This document shows positions 57,485 through 64,000 of a stretch of DNA of 64,000 bases, piece by piece. The position numbers and the translations under genes were made by a program. Every line of letters starts with the position of its first letter. Positions within the stretch are counted from its first letter, which is position 1. A model generated the notes under the pieces. The model saw only the letters and a list, made by a program, of their open reading frames with translations. It did not search any database and was not told where the DNA came from. The DNA is from Oscillospiraceae bacterium (GTDB lineage Bacteria; Bacillota; Clostridia; Oscillospirales; Oscillospiraceae): the NCBI GenBank assembly GCA_902765025.1, contig CACWYC010000012.1:1-64000 (forward strand), given 5' to 3'.

Positions 57485-57513
57485 TTGACGCGCTGTTCTT
57501 TTTGAAATATAAT
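57485..57513 (+). promoter_or_regulatory. Promoter of the DUF3343 gene
   Basis: TTGACG (57485-57490), 17-bp spacer, TATAAT (57508-57513). Confidence 0.85.
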
Positions 57514-57543
57514 GAACGTAATCCATCCCGGGGGGTGATTGCA

Positions 57544-57780
57544 ATGATACCCAAACAGGAACGGGTGGTGGTCACCTTTTACACCACCGCCGAGGCCATG
57601 GCCACGGAGAAGCTGTGCGCCGCCCACGGCTTGCCCGGCAAGCTGATCTCCGCCCCCCGGGCCCTCAGCGCCGACTGCGGCATCGCCTGGAGCGGCCCTG
57701 CGGACACCGCCGCCGCCCTCCGGGCCGCACTGGAGACCGGCGGCGTGGAGTACGCCGGCTTCCACACCATGACCGTTTGA
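57544..57780 (+). CDS. DUF3343 family protein (putative Se/S carrier-like)
   Basis: A 78-residue protein, starting MIPKQERVVVTFYTTAEAMA, with the single Cys in SADCGIAWSG. It matches DUF3343, which is commonly found beside YedE and TusA homologues and is thought to handle selenium or sulfur. GGGGGGTG precedes the ATG. The next gene (YedE) has its own promoter 54 nt downstream. Confidence 0.85.
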   Translation: MIPKQERVVVTFYTTAEAMATEKLCAAHGLPGKLISAPRALSADCGIAWSGPADTAAALRAALETGGVEYAGFHTMTV

Positions 57781-57833
57781 GCCGCCCATCAGTAGGGAAA
57801 CGATAATTTCCCGAAAGGTTTCCACTTTACCGG

Positions 57834-57862
57834 TTGACCTTTTCACCGTGATATTTTATAAT
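57834..57862 (+). promoter_or_regulatory. Promoter of yedE-tusA
   Basis: TTGACC (57834-57839), 17-bp spacer, TATAAT (57857-57862); an 80-nt GC-rich leader follows with a possible hairpin (GGGCGGTG region) before AAAGGAG. Confidence 0.88.
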
Positions 57863-57945
57863 GGATAACGATATAGGGCGGTGCCCCTGCCCCGGGGTAG
57901 CGGTTACCTCCGGCGGGGCCGCCTCTTTGAAAGGAGAGAGAACCT

Positions 57946-59046
57946 ATGACAAAACGCGTCAATCCTCTGGTACTGATTGCCGGCTTCGCCGTGGGCGTGG
58001 CGGCGCTGGTGCTGACGGCCCTGGGCAACCCCGCCAACATGGGCTTCTGCATTGCCTGCTTCGTCCGTGACATCGCCGGTGCCACCAAGCTGCACACCGC
58101 CGCGCCGGTGCAGTATTTCCGCCCGGAGATCGTGGGCCTGGTACTGGGCTCCACCATCATGTCCCTGGCTACGAAGGAATTCAAGGCCCGGGCCGGCTCC
58201 GCCCCCGCCACCCGGTTTGTGCTGGGCGCCTTCGTGATGATTGGCGCGCTGGTGTTCCTGGGCTGCCCGCTGCGCATGGTCATCCGCATGGGCGGCGGCG
58301 ACCTCAACGCCATTGTGGGCCTGGCCGGCTTCTTCATCGGCATCCTGCTGGGCGTGTTCTTCCTGAAAAAGGGCTTCTCCCTGAAGCGCAGCTACACCGT
58401 GGCCACCGTGGAGGGCTACACCCTGCCCGGCATCCTGGTGGTGCTGTTCATCCTGGTGCTGGCGGTGCCCGCCCTGTTCGCCTTCTCCGAGAGTGGCCCC
58501 GGCAGCAAACACGCCCCCGTCATTGCCTCCCTGCTCATCGCCCTGGTGGTGGGCGCCCTGTGCCAGCGCTCCCGCATGTGCATGGTGGGCGGTATGCGTG
58601 ACGCCGTCATGTTCCGCGACTTCAACCTGCTGTCCGGCTTCGGCGTGATTTTCGTCACCGTGCTGCTGGGCAACATCATCCTGGGCAACTTCAAGGGCTT
58701 CTCCACCTATCTGCAGCCCATCGCCCACGCCTCCCAGCTGTGGAACCTGCTGGGCATGGTGCTGGTGGGCTGGGGCAGCGTGCTGCTGGGCGGCTGCCCC
58801 CTGCGCCAGCTGATTCTGGCCGGCGAGGGCAACGGCGACAGCGCCGTTACCGTGCTGGGTATGCTGGTGGGCGCTGCCTTTGCCCACAACTTCAAGCTGG
58901 CCGGCAGCGCCGCCGCCCTCAATGACGGCGTGTACTCCCCCGGCGGCATCGGCACCACCGGCAAGGTGGCCGTTATCATCGGCTTTGCCGTGCTGCTGGT
59001 GATTTCCCTGCTGAATCTTCCCAAGGAGGCGAAACAAAATGGTTGA
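57946..59046 (+). CDS. yedE: YedE family putative selenium/sulfur transporter
   Basis: A 366-residue membrane protein with about 9-10 hydrophobic helices. It has the YeeE/YedE cysteine motifs: MGFCIACFVRDIAG, LGCPLRMVIRMGG, SRMCMVGGMRDAVMF and a second GCPLRQLILAGEG. In selenium-using bacteria, a YedE clade clusters with TusA-like and DUF3343 proteins and is predicted to import a selenium species; thiosulfate uptake (TsuA type) is the alternative. AAAGGAGAG precedes the ATG. Its end overlaps the tusA-like start by 8 bp. Confidence 0.88.
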   Translation: MTKRVNPLVLIAGFAVGVAALVLTALGNPANMGFCIACFVRDIAGATKLHTAAPVQYFRPEIVGLVLGSTIMSLATKEFKARAGSAPATRFVLGAFVMIGALVFLGCPLRMVIRMGGGDLNAIVGLAGFFIGILLGVFFLKKGFSLKRSYTVATVEGYTLPGILVVLFILVLAVPALFAFSESGPGSKHAPVIASLLIALVVGALCQRSRMCMVGGMRDAVMFRDFNLLSGFGVIFVTVLLGNIILGNFKGFSTYLQPIAHASQLWNLLGMVLVGWGSVLLGGCPLRQLILAGEGNGDSAVTVLGMLVGAAFAHNFKLAGSAAALNDGVYSPGGIGTTGKVAVIIGFAVLLVISLLNLPKEAKQNG

Positions 59047-59242
59047 CGCCAGAGGTTTGTCCTGCCCGCTGCCCGTGGTGATGGTGCAGAAGGAAGTCAA
59101 GGCCAACGCCCCCAAGGAATTGGAGGTCAAGGTGGACAGCATGGTGTGCGTGGAGAACGTGAAGCGCTACGCCGCCTCCCAGGGCTACGCCGTGTCCGTG
59201 AAGGACGAGGGCGACGAATTCACCATGATGCTGACCAAATAA
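59039..59242 (+). CDS. TusA/SirA-like sulfurtransferase
   Basis: A 67-residue protein of the TusA family. It starts MVDARGLSCPLPVVMVQKEV with the CPxP motif (persulfide- or selenide-carrying Cys), and ends with the family beta strand (VSVKDEGDEFTMMLTK). Probably receives sulfur or selenium from the YedE channel. Its start overlaps yedE, so the two are translationally coupled. Confidence 0.92.
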   Translation: MVDARGLSCPLPVVMVQKEVKANAPKELEVKVDSMVCVENVKRYAASQGYAVSVKDEGDEFTMMLTK

Positions 59243-59256
59243 AAAGCACTCATAGT

Positions 59257-59292
59257 AAAAATATCCCGCTGCGTCTGCAGCGGGATATTTTT
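59257..59292. terminator. Bidirectional terminator
   Basis: AAAAATATCCCGCTGC, loop GTCT, GCAGCGGGATATTTTT: 16-bp perfect stem between the tusA-like gene and glyA. Confidence 0.92.
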
Positions 59293-59301
59293 ATATAAGA
59301 A

Positions 59302-60516
59302 TCAGCCCTCGGCCACCTTTTTGTCCAGCTCCCGGATGACCGCGTCGATCCGTCCGGCGATGGCCACGAAGTCCTCCGCCGTCTTGCCCCGGGTGGTCTC
59401 GGCGGCGGTGCCGATGCGGACGCCGCTGGCCTCCATAGGACTGCGCTTTTCGCCGGGCACGCAGTTCTTGTTCAGGGTGATGCCGTGGCGGTCCAGCTCC
59501 TCCTGCACCATGGCGCCGGTGAGGCGGGGATGGGTGCGGCTCAGATCCAGCAGGAACAGGTGGTTCTCCGTGCCGCCGGTGACCACGTGGTAGCCCATTT
59601 TGATAAAGGCACGGCACATGGCGTCGCAGTTTTCCACCACCCGCCGGGCGTAGTCCCGGAACGCCGGCGTGCAGGCCTCCTCCGCCGCCACCGCCTTGGC
59701 GGCGATGACGTGCTGCAGCGGGCCGCCCTGGGTGCCGGGGAACACGGCGCCGTCCACCTTCCCCGCCAGCTCCGGGCGGCAGAAGATAAGGCCGCCCCGG
59801 GGGCCCCGGAGGGTCTTGTGGGTGGTGGTGGTGACGATGTCCGCCAGGCCGAAGGGGGAGGGATGCACGCCCCCGGCCACCAGCCCCGCAATGTGGGCCA
59901 TGTCCACCATAAACCAGGGCCGCCGCCCGCCTGTGGCGCACTTGTCCAGAATGGCGCGAATCCGGGCAAAATCGATGATGCGGGAGTAGGCGCTGGCCCC
60001 CGCCAGCACCAGGCTGGGCTGGTACTTGCGGATTTTCCGGGCGATGTCGTCGTAGTCGATGAAGCCGTTTTCATCCACGTCGTAGAACACGGTGTGGTAG
60101 ATTTTCCCGCTGAAATTGGCGGCGGAGCCGTGACTCAGGTGGCCGCCGTTGTTCAGGTCCATGGCCAGAATGGTGTCCCCCGGCTGCAACACCGCCTGGT
60201 AGGCCGCCAGATTGGCCTGGGAGCCGCTGTGAGGCTGCACGTTCACGTGGTAGTCGGTTTGAAACACCTCCTGCCACTTGGCGCAGCAGTACTCCTCAAT
60301 CCGATCCACCACCTGGCAGCCGCCGTAATACCGTCCCTTGCGGCCCACGCCGTCGTGGCGGTGGGCGGGGTAGCCCTCGCTGTATTTGTTGGTGAGGCAG
60401 GACCCCATGGCCCGCATCACGTTGTCGCTGGTGAAATTTTCGCTGGCGATCAGCTCGATGGTGTTCTCCTGCCGCTGCCGCTCTTGCTCGATCCATTCGA
60501 AAACCTTGGATTCCAT
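59302..60516 (-). CDS. glyA: Serine hydroxymethyltransferase
   Basis: PLP enzyme: serine + tetrahydrofolate to glycine + methylene-tetrahydrofolate. The 404-residue product has ENTIELIASENFTSDNVMRA, the YYGGCQVVD segment, MVDMAHIAGLVAGGVHPSP, the PLP-Lys in VTTTTHKTLRGPRGGLIF and SGVRIGTAAETTRG. GAGGAG precedes ATG 60516. Single gene. Confidence 0.97.
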   Translation of the reverse strand: MESKVFEWIEQERQRQENTIELIASENFTSDNVMRAMGSCLTNKYSEGYPAHRHDGVGRKGRYYGGCQVVDRIEEYCCAKWQEVFQTDYHVNVQPHSGSQANLAAYQAVLQPGDTILAMDLNNGGHLSHGSAANFSGKIYHTVFYDVDENGFIDYDDIARKIRKYQPSLVLAGASAYSRIIDFARIRAILDKCATGGRRPWFMVDMAHIAGLVAGGVHPSPFGLADIVTTTTHKTLRGPRGGLIFCRPELAGKVDGAVFPGTQGGPLQHVIAAKAVAAEEACTPAFRDYARRVVENCDAMCRAFIKMGYHVVTGGTENHLFLLDLSRTHPRLTGAMVQEELDRHGITLNKNCVPGEKRSPMEASGVRIGTAAETTRGKTAEDFVAIAGRIDAVIRELDKKVAEG

Positions 60517-60561
60517 ATCTTTTTCTCCTCAATGGCCCGAAAAGGCCCTCATTAAGCAAAG

Positions 60562-60590
60562 ATAATATGCCCAAAGGGCTTCACTGTCAA
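60562..60590 (-). promoter_or_regulatory. Promoter of glyA
   Basis: Minus-strand TTGACA (60585-60590), 17-bp spacer, TATTAT (60562-60567). The leader is only about 40 nt with a small hairpin (AATGAGGGCC / GGGCCATT), too short for a riboswitch. Confidence 0.88.
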
Positions 60591-60636
60591 TACCCAATCC
60601 CCAAAATCCGCCGTAGACGGCAGGGCGGAATTGTGC

Positions 60637-60642
60637 TATAAT
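60637..60642 (+). promoter_or_regulatory. Extended -10 box of the PIN/NYN gene
   Basis: TGCTATAAT (TG extension plus TATAAT at 60637-60642), about 30 nt before the start codon; the -35 is poor. Confidence 0.7.
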
Positions 60643-60673
60643 GGCACAAATTATGGAAAATGAGGAACCATAT

Positions 60674-61489
60674 ATGAGACGATTCTTTCTGGTGGACTAC
60701 GAAAACGTGTCCGACGGCGGCCTCCACGGTTTTTTTGACCTGACGGGCGATGACACCGTGGCCCTGTTCTACACCCAGAACGCCAATAAAATCAGCATTG
60801 ACTTTTTTGAGATTGCCATGCGCAGCGACACAGCCGCCCACATCGCCTTCATCAAGGTGAATCCCGGCAACCAGGCGCTGGATTTGCAGCTGGCCTCCTA
60901 CCTTGGCGCCCTGATGGCCAGCGCCGAGGACGACTGCGCCTTTTACATCGTCAGCAAGGACAAGGGCTTCCAGTGCCTCATCCCCTTCTGGGGCGCCCAC
61001 CACGGCGGCACGCCGCTGTACCATGTGCGCAGCATCGAGGAGGCTATCCAGCCCGGCGGGGCAAAGCCTGCCGAGGTCAAGCCCGCCCGGGCCGCCCGCC
61101 CCCAGCCAAAACCCGCTCCCCAGCCCCCCAAACAGCCGGAAAAGACGCCGGAGCCCCAGCCGGAGACAGACCCCGCGCCCCAGCCAGCCCCGGTAGTGGA
61201 GGGCAAGGCCCCGGAGACCACCGCCACGCCGGTGAAGCCCAAGAAGGCCGCCAAGGCCAAGAGCCTCTCCGCCGCCTCCGCCGGCAAGGCCGCCGCCAAC
61301 AACATGGTGCAGCAGGTGCTGAGCAAGGCCAAGGTGGACAGCCCCGACATCGCCTTCATGGCCTCCCTGGTGAGCAAGCACACCGGCCAGGACAAAATGA
61401 AGCAGACCGTCTACCGCGCCACCATCGCCAAGTTCGGCCAGAAGCGGGGTCTGGAAATCTACAATCTGGTGAAATCCCTCTTGAAGTGA
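60674..61489 (+). CDS. PIN/NYN-like domain protein with Pro-rich linker
   Basis: A 271-residue protein. The N-terminal domain (about 1-125) is a PIN-like fold: RRFFLVDYENVSDGGLHGF with the first acidic pair, LDLQLASYLGALMASAEDDC with Asp, and FYIVSKDKGFQCLIPFWGA with Asp, as in NYN nucleases. Residues about 130-190 are a Pro/Lys/Glu-rich linker, and a helical C-terminal domain follows (about 195-271). Probably an RNA-processing nuclease; substrate unknown. GAGGAA precedes ATG 60674. Single gene. Confidence 0.75.
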   Translation: MRRFFLVDYENVSDGGLHGFFDLTGDDTVALFYTQNANKISIDFFEIAMRSDTAAHIAFIKVNPGNQALDLQLASYLGALMASAEDDCAFYIVSKDKGFQCLIPFWGAHHGGTPLYHVRSIEEAIQPGGAKPAEVKPARAARPQPKPAPQPPKQPEKTPEPQPETDPAPQPAPVVEGKAPETTATPVKPKKAAKAKSLSAASAGKAAANNMVQQVLSKAKVDSPDIAFMASLVSKHTGQDKMKQTVYRATIAKFGQKRGLEIYNLVKSLLK

Positions 61490-61501
61490 TGGCATCCCCA
61501 C

Positions 61502-61537
61502 AGGGAAAAGGCTCAAAAGCCGCCTTTTCCCTTGTTT
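61502..61537 (+). terminator. Terminator after the PIN/NYN gene
   Basis: AGGGAAAAGGC pairs with GCCGCCTTTTCCCT, followed by TGTTTT; it overlaps the -35 box of the thiN promoter. Confidence 0.75.
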
Positions 61538-61560
61538 TATGCCCCCAGCGGTGCTATACT
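61532..61560 (+). promoter_or_regulatory. Promoter of thiN
   Basis: TTGTTT (61532-61537), 17-bp spacer, TATACT (61555-61560) with a TG extension. Only 33 nt to the start codon, leaving no room for a TPP riboswitch. Confidence 0.75.
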
Positions 61561-61593
61561 GGCAAAAGGCTGTTTTTTGGGGAGGGTGAATCC

Positions 61594-62220
61594 ATGGGCC
61601 GATGTGTCATTGTGGGCGGCGCGCCCATTGCCGACTATGCCGAAATCCGCCGCGCCCTGCGTGGGGACGATTACGTGATTTACTGCGACAGCGGCCTTGC
61701 CCACTGCGACGGCCTGGGCCGGGTCCCCGACCTGATCGTGGGCGACTTCGACTCCCACCCCCGGCCCGAGACGGACGTGGAGACCATCGTCCTGCCCCGG
61801 GTGAAGGACGACACCGACACCGTCTTTGCCGTAAAAGAGGCGCTGCGCCGGGGCTATGACGATTTCCTGCTGCTGGGCGTGGTAGGCCGCCGCCTGGATC
61901 ACACCTGGGGCAACGTGTCCCTTTTGCTGTATCTGGACACCTTGGGCAAAACCGCCGCCATTTGGGACGACTATTCGGAGCTGTCCGTCGTCTCCCGCGG
62001 CCCGGCCCTGATTCCGGACCGCTACCCCTTCTTTTCCCTGCTGAATGTCTCCGGCCTTGCGGAGGACGTGACCATTGAAAACGCCAAATACCCCCTGCAA
62101 AATGCCGCCATCACCTGCGACTACCCCATCGGCGTCAGCAACGAAGTGACCCCCGGCATGACCGCCTGTGTCACCGTGGGCCGTGGGCGGCTGCTGCTCA
62201 TCAAAGTACGGCACGAATGA
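61594..62220 (+). CDS. thiN: Thiamine diphosphokinase
   Basis: Transfers pyrophosphate from ATP to thiamine, making the cofactor TPP. The 208-residue product has the N-terminal CVIVGGAPIADYAEIR, ICDSG-type motif (VIYCDSGLAHCDGLGRVPDL), VGDFDSH (catalytic Asp cluster), KDDTDTVFAVKEALRRGYDD and LLLGVVGRRLDHTWGNV, then a C-terminal beta domain. GGGAGGG precedes ATG 61594. mntP follows 22 nt downstream. Confidence 0.93.
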   Translation: MGRCVIVGGAPIADYAEIRRALRGDDYVIYCDSGLAHCDGLGRVPDLIVGDFDSHPRPETDVETIVLPRVKDDTDTVFAVKEALRRGYDDFLLLGVVGRRLDHTWGNVSLLLYLDTLGKTAAIWDDYSELSVVSRGPALIPDRYPFFSLLNVSGLAEDVTIENAKYPLQNAAITCDYPIGVSNEVTPGMTACVTVGRGRLLLIKVRHE

Positions 62221-62242
62221 TTCCATAATCGAGAGGTGCGCC

Positions 62243-62827
62243 ATGCGCTACGATGCCCTGTTTTTTGTCAATAGTATCCTCTTCGGCGTGGGCCTTGCCA
62301 TGGACGCCTTCTCCGTGTCGGTGGCCAACGGCCTGCGGGAGCCCCATATGCCCCGCCGCCGCATGGCGCTGATTGCCGGCACCTTCGCCTTTTTCCAGAT
62401 TGTCATGCCCCTGGCGGGCTGGCTGTGCGTCCACACCATCGCCACCGCCTTTGCCGCCGCCCAGAGGGCCATCCCCTGGGTGGCCCTGGCGCTGCTGGCC
62501 TACCTGGGCATCAGCATGATTCGGGAGGGGCTCCACCCGGCGTCCGACGGCGGCGAGGCCCTGCCTGTGGGCCTGGCGGCCCTGCTGGGCCAGGGGGTGG
62601 CTACCTCCATCGACGCCCTGTCCGTGGGCTTCACCATCGCGGACTACGACTTCCCCGCCGCCCTTTTGGAGTGCCTCATCATCGGCGCGGTCACCTTTGT
62701 CATCTGCCTGGCGGGGCTGCTGCTGGGCCGCCGTTTCGGCGCCCGCCTGGCGGGCCGCGCCCCCATTCTGGGCGGCGTCATCCTCATCGCCATCGGCCTG
62801 GAAATCTTCATTACAGGCATTATGTAA
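62243..62827 (+). CDS. mntP: Manganese efflux pump MntP
   Basis: A 194-residue membrane protein with six hydrophobic helices arranged as two repeats. Conserved acidic motifs in helices: GVGLAMDAFSVSVANGL and GVATSIDALSVGFTIAD. Exports Mn2+. No yybP-ykoY-type riboswitch fits in the 22-nt gap to thiN. GAGAGGTG precedes ATG 62243. Confidence 0.94.
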   Translation: MRYDALFFVNSILFGVGLAMDAFSVSVANGLREPHMPRRRMALIAGTFAFFQIVMPLAGWLCVHTIATAFAAAQRAIPWVALALLAYLGISMIREGLHPASDGGEALPVGLAALLGQGVATSIDALSVGFTIADYDFPAALLECLIIGAVTFVICLAGLLLGRRFGARLAGRAPILGGVILIAIGLEIFITGIM

Positions 62828-62845
62828 ACCAATTTCAGACAGATG

Positions 62846-62874
62846 AAAACCGCTGCCGTGGAGGCAGCGGTTTT
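62846..62874. terminator. Bidirectional terminator
   Basis: AAAACCGCTGCC, loop GTGGA, GGCAGCGGTTTTT; between converging mntP and CPBP protease genes. Confidence 0.9.
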
Positions 62875-62878
62875 TCTG

Positions 62879-63643
62879 TTATTCCGGCAGCAGCATGTAA
62901 TATGTGGCCAGGCTGTTGCACCAGATGTGGAGCAATATGGAAAAGCTGATGTTGCCGGTCACATCGTACACCGCCGTCAGCACAACGCCGCCCACCAGGT
63001 ACACCAGGCCGTCCAGCAGCTGCCGCCATTCGCCGTCGAACACCGCGTAGGCCCACACGTGCATCAATGCGAACAGCCCCGCCGTCACCACATAGGCCGC
63101 GAAGCGGCTGCGCCGCTCCAGGGGCCGGAAGATGCCGTAGCGGAAGATCAGCTCCTCCAAAATAGGCCCCGCCACCGCCGTCACCAGAATAAACAGCCAC
63201 GTGTGGGCACCGCCTACGGCCTGCTCCTCAATGGCGGACTGGTTGCCGGACACCACGCCCATGGTGCCCTCCAGCCAGTCGGTTATCAGCCATTCCGCCC
63301 AGGTCATGGCCTCGTCGATTACCGGCAGCAGCAACAGCGTCACCACCAGCCGCCAACGGGGATAGGCCCGCAGCCCCGCCAAGGCCTGGGCCAGAGGCCG
63401 CCGCAGCAGCCATATCGCCGCCAGGCACAGCGCCACGTCGTACAGTTCGAACAGCAAATCCCAGTTGCTGTCCACCGCCAGGAAAGCGTAAAGCCTGTCG
63501 CTCCATTCCGCCGCCATCCACAGCCCATCCCTCACCGGGTAGAGCAGCAGCACGTAGCAAAACAGCAGCACCGGCCCGATCCACCACCGTTTTTTATCGT
63601 ATTCCTCCGCAAAGGGCCGCATCAGAAGCATAGGGAAAACCAT
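62879..63643 (-). CDS. CPBP family intramembrane metalloprotease
   Basis: A 254-residue membrane protein with about 7 hydrophobic segments. The Abi/CPBP motifs are present: EExxxR in GPILEELIFRYGIFRP, FxxxH in LFALMHVWAYA, and the third His in NISFSILLHIWCNSL. Related to Rce1-type proteases; bacterial members act in bacteriocin immunity or protein maturation, target unknown. The start is uncertain: ATG 63643 is very close to AAAGGA, and ATG 63631 is 13 nt away. Confidence 0.88.
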   Translation of the reverse strand: MVFPMLLMRPFAEEYDKKRWWIGPVLLFCYVLLLYPVRDGLWMAAEWSDRLYAFLAVDSNWDLLFELYDVALCLAAIWLLRRPLAQALAGLRAYPRWRLVVTLLLLPVIDEAMTWAEWLITDWLEGTMGVVSGNQSAIEEQAVGGAHTWLFILVTAVAGPILEELIFRYGIFRPLERRSRFAAYVVTAGLFALMHVWAYAVFDGEWRQLLDGLVYLVGGVVLTAVYDVTGNISFSILLHIWCNSLATYYMLLPE

Positions 63644-63664
63644 TTCCTTTCAACCTTTTTCCCC

Positions 63665-63692
63665 ATTATACCACGAAAACCGCCGAATGCAA
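63665..63692 (-). promoter_or_regulatory. Promoter of the CPBP protease gene
   Basis: Minus-strand TTGCAT (63687-63692), 16-bp spacer, TATAAT (63665-63670) with a TG extension. Confidence 0.8.
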
Positions 63693-63696
63693 ATCG

Positions 63697-64000
63697 CTAC
63701 GGCAACGTGACGCTCCCGGCGCTTTGCGCCTTCCCATCTGCCTCTTGTACGTTGCTACCGTCACCGTCGGGCAAAAAGGCGTGATACGTATCCTCCATCA
63801 CGTCCAGCAGCTGTGTGCCCCGGCCAGAGGGATACGCCTCACGGCATTGCCGGAAGACAGCCGTGTAGTCCAGGACATCATTGGGGGACATTTCCATTGA
63901 GACCCGCAGGCTGCGGGTGAAGCCAATGGCTCGGCACAGAATTACGGCGGCGTAGTCGTCCCCCACCTTCTGGTGGCCAATTTTTACCAGATAGTCCAGA
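63697..64000 (-). CDS. C-terminal part of an unidentified protein
   Basis: Open on the minus strand from the window edge to a stop at 63697-63699, about 100 residues. It reads LDYLVKIGHQKVGDDYAAVI at the edge, then a helical region with GFTRSLRVSMEMSPNDVLDY and an Asp/Gly/Ser-rich tail. The true start lies beyond the window, so the GTG at 63966 is not taken as a start. No family recognised. Confidence 0.6.
   Translation of the reverse strand, partial: LDYLVKIGHQKVGDDYAAVILCRAIGFTRSLRVSMEMSPNDVLDYTAVFRQCREAYPSGRGTQLLDVMEDTYHAFLPDGDGSNVQEADGKAQSAGSVTLP

Noticed and set aside
60517-60561. Glycine or THF riboswitch before glyA
   Set aside because: Only about 40 nt between promoter and start codon; just a small hairpin is seen.
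61534-62242. TPP riboswitch before thiN or Mn riboswitch before mntP
   Set aside because: The leaders are about 33 and 22 nt, too short, and no conserved motif is present.

Overview
The window looks like chromosome of a GC-rich gut Firmicute of the Oscillospirales type. Evidence: the Firmicute order rpmG-secE-nusG-rplK-rplA-rplJ-rplL with an L10 leader, sigma-A type promoters (TTGACA/TATAAT), strong AGGAGG ribosome binding sites, a tRNA-Arg, no outer-membrane genes, and heavy GCC/CTG codon use. No rRNA, CRISPR array or insertion sequence was seen.

Layout. 1-3.9 kb: translation and transcription operon on the minus strand; rpoB does not follow rplL directly. 4-5.7 kb: ruvX and a BaiN/HI0933-type flavoprotein. 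5.8-10.5 kb: a sugar isomerase, DUF4867 protein and FGGY kinase operon with an AraC regulator. 10.6-12.7 kb: pyruvate kinase and an acetyltransferase. 12.8-20.8 kb: the accessory block, with a 1518-residue secreted beta-helix protein, a Gly/Ser-rich membrane-anchored protein, two related 46-residue peptides missed by a 60-codon cutoff, a three-zinc-finger protein, and a tyrosine recombinase. 20.9-32.8 kb: an AraC regulator divergent from a glycoside operon (GH78, GPH symporter, GH2, TIM-barrel epimerase, GH43-like, GH1); none of the enzymes has a visible signal peptide, so hydrolysis is probably intracellular. 32.9-40.9 kb: nitroreductase, Hsp33, methyltransferase, TrpR-like repressor, AraC regulator, NlpC/P60 hydrolase, and an ABC importer behind a tyrosine-rich leader peptide. 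41-43.7 kb: a frameshifted CxxC-repeat gene, glutathione peroxidase and a zinc-ribbon membrane protein. 43.8-54.6 kb: housekeeping genes (rpe, recR, apbE, AAA ATPase, yfbR-like, mtaB, cysteine desulfurase, MATE, rlmA, typA). 54.7-64 kb: tRNA-Arg, an orphan gene, HD-GYP protein, the DUF3343/YedE/TusA selenium-type set, glyA, a PIN/NYN protein, thiN, mntP, a CPBP protease and a partial gene.

The most interesting structure is at 19.66-19.95 kb. Two identical 17-bp inverted repeats flank about 250 bp beside the tyrosine recombinase gene, whose stop codon lies inside one repeat. The segment has a consensus promoter facing out at one end and a terminator facing out at the other. As read, the terminator faces the zinc-finger gene and the promoter faces no sense gene; inversion would swap them. 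This is the layout expected of a phase-variable promoter. It may control the zinc-finger protein and possibly the secreted protein and 46-residue peptide operon beyond it. The inversion is an inference from one orientation.

Other points of note are the Tyr-rich leader with a terminator before the TrpXYZ-type importer, and a 145-nt structured leader before rpe.
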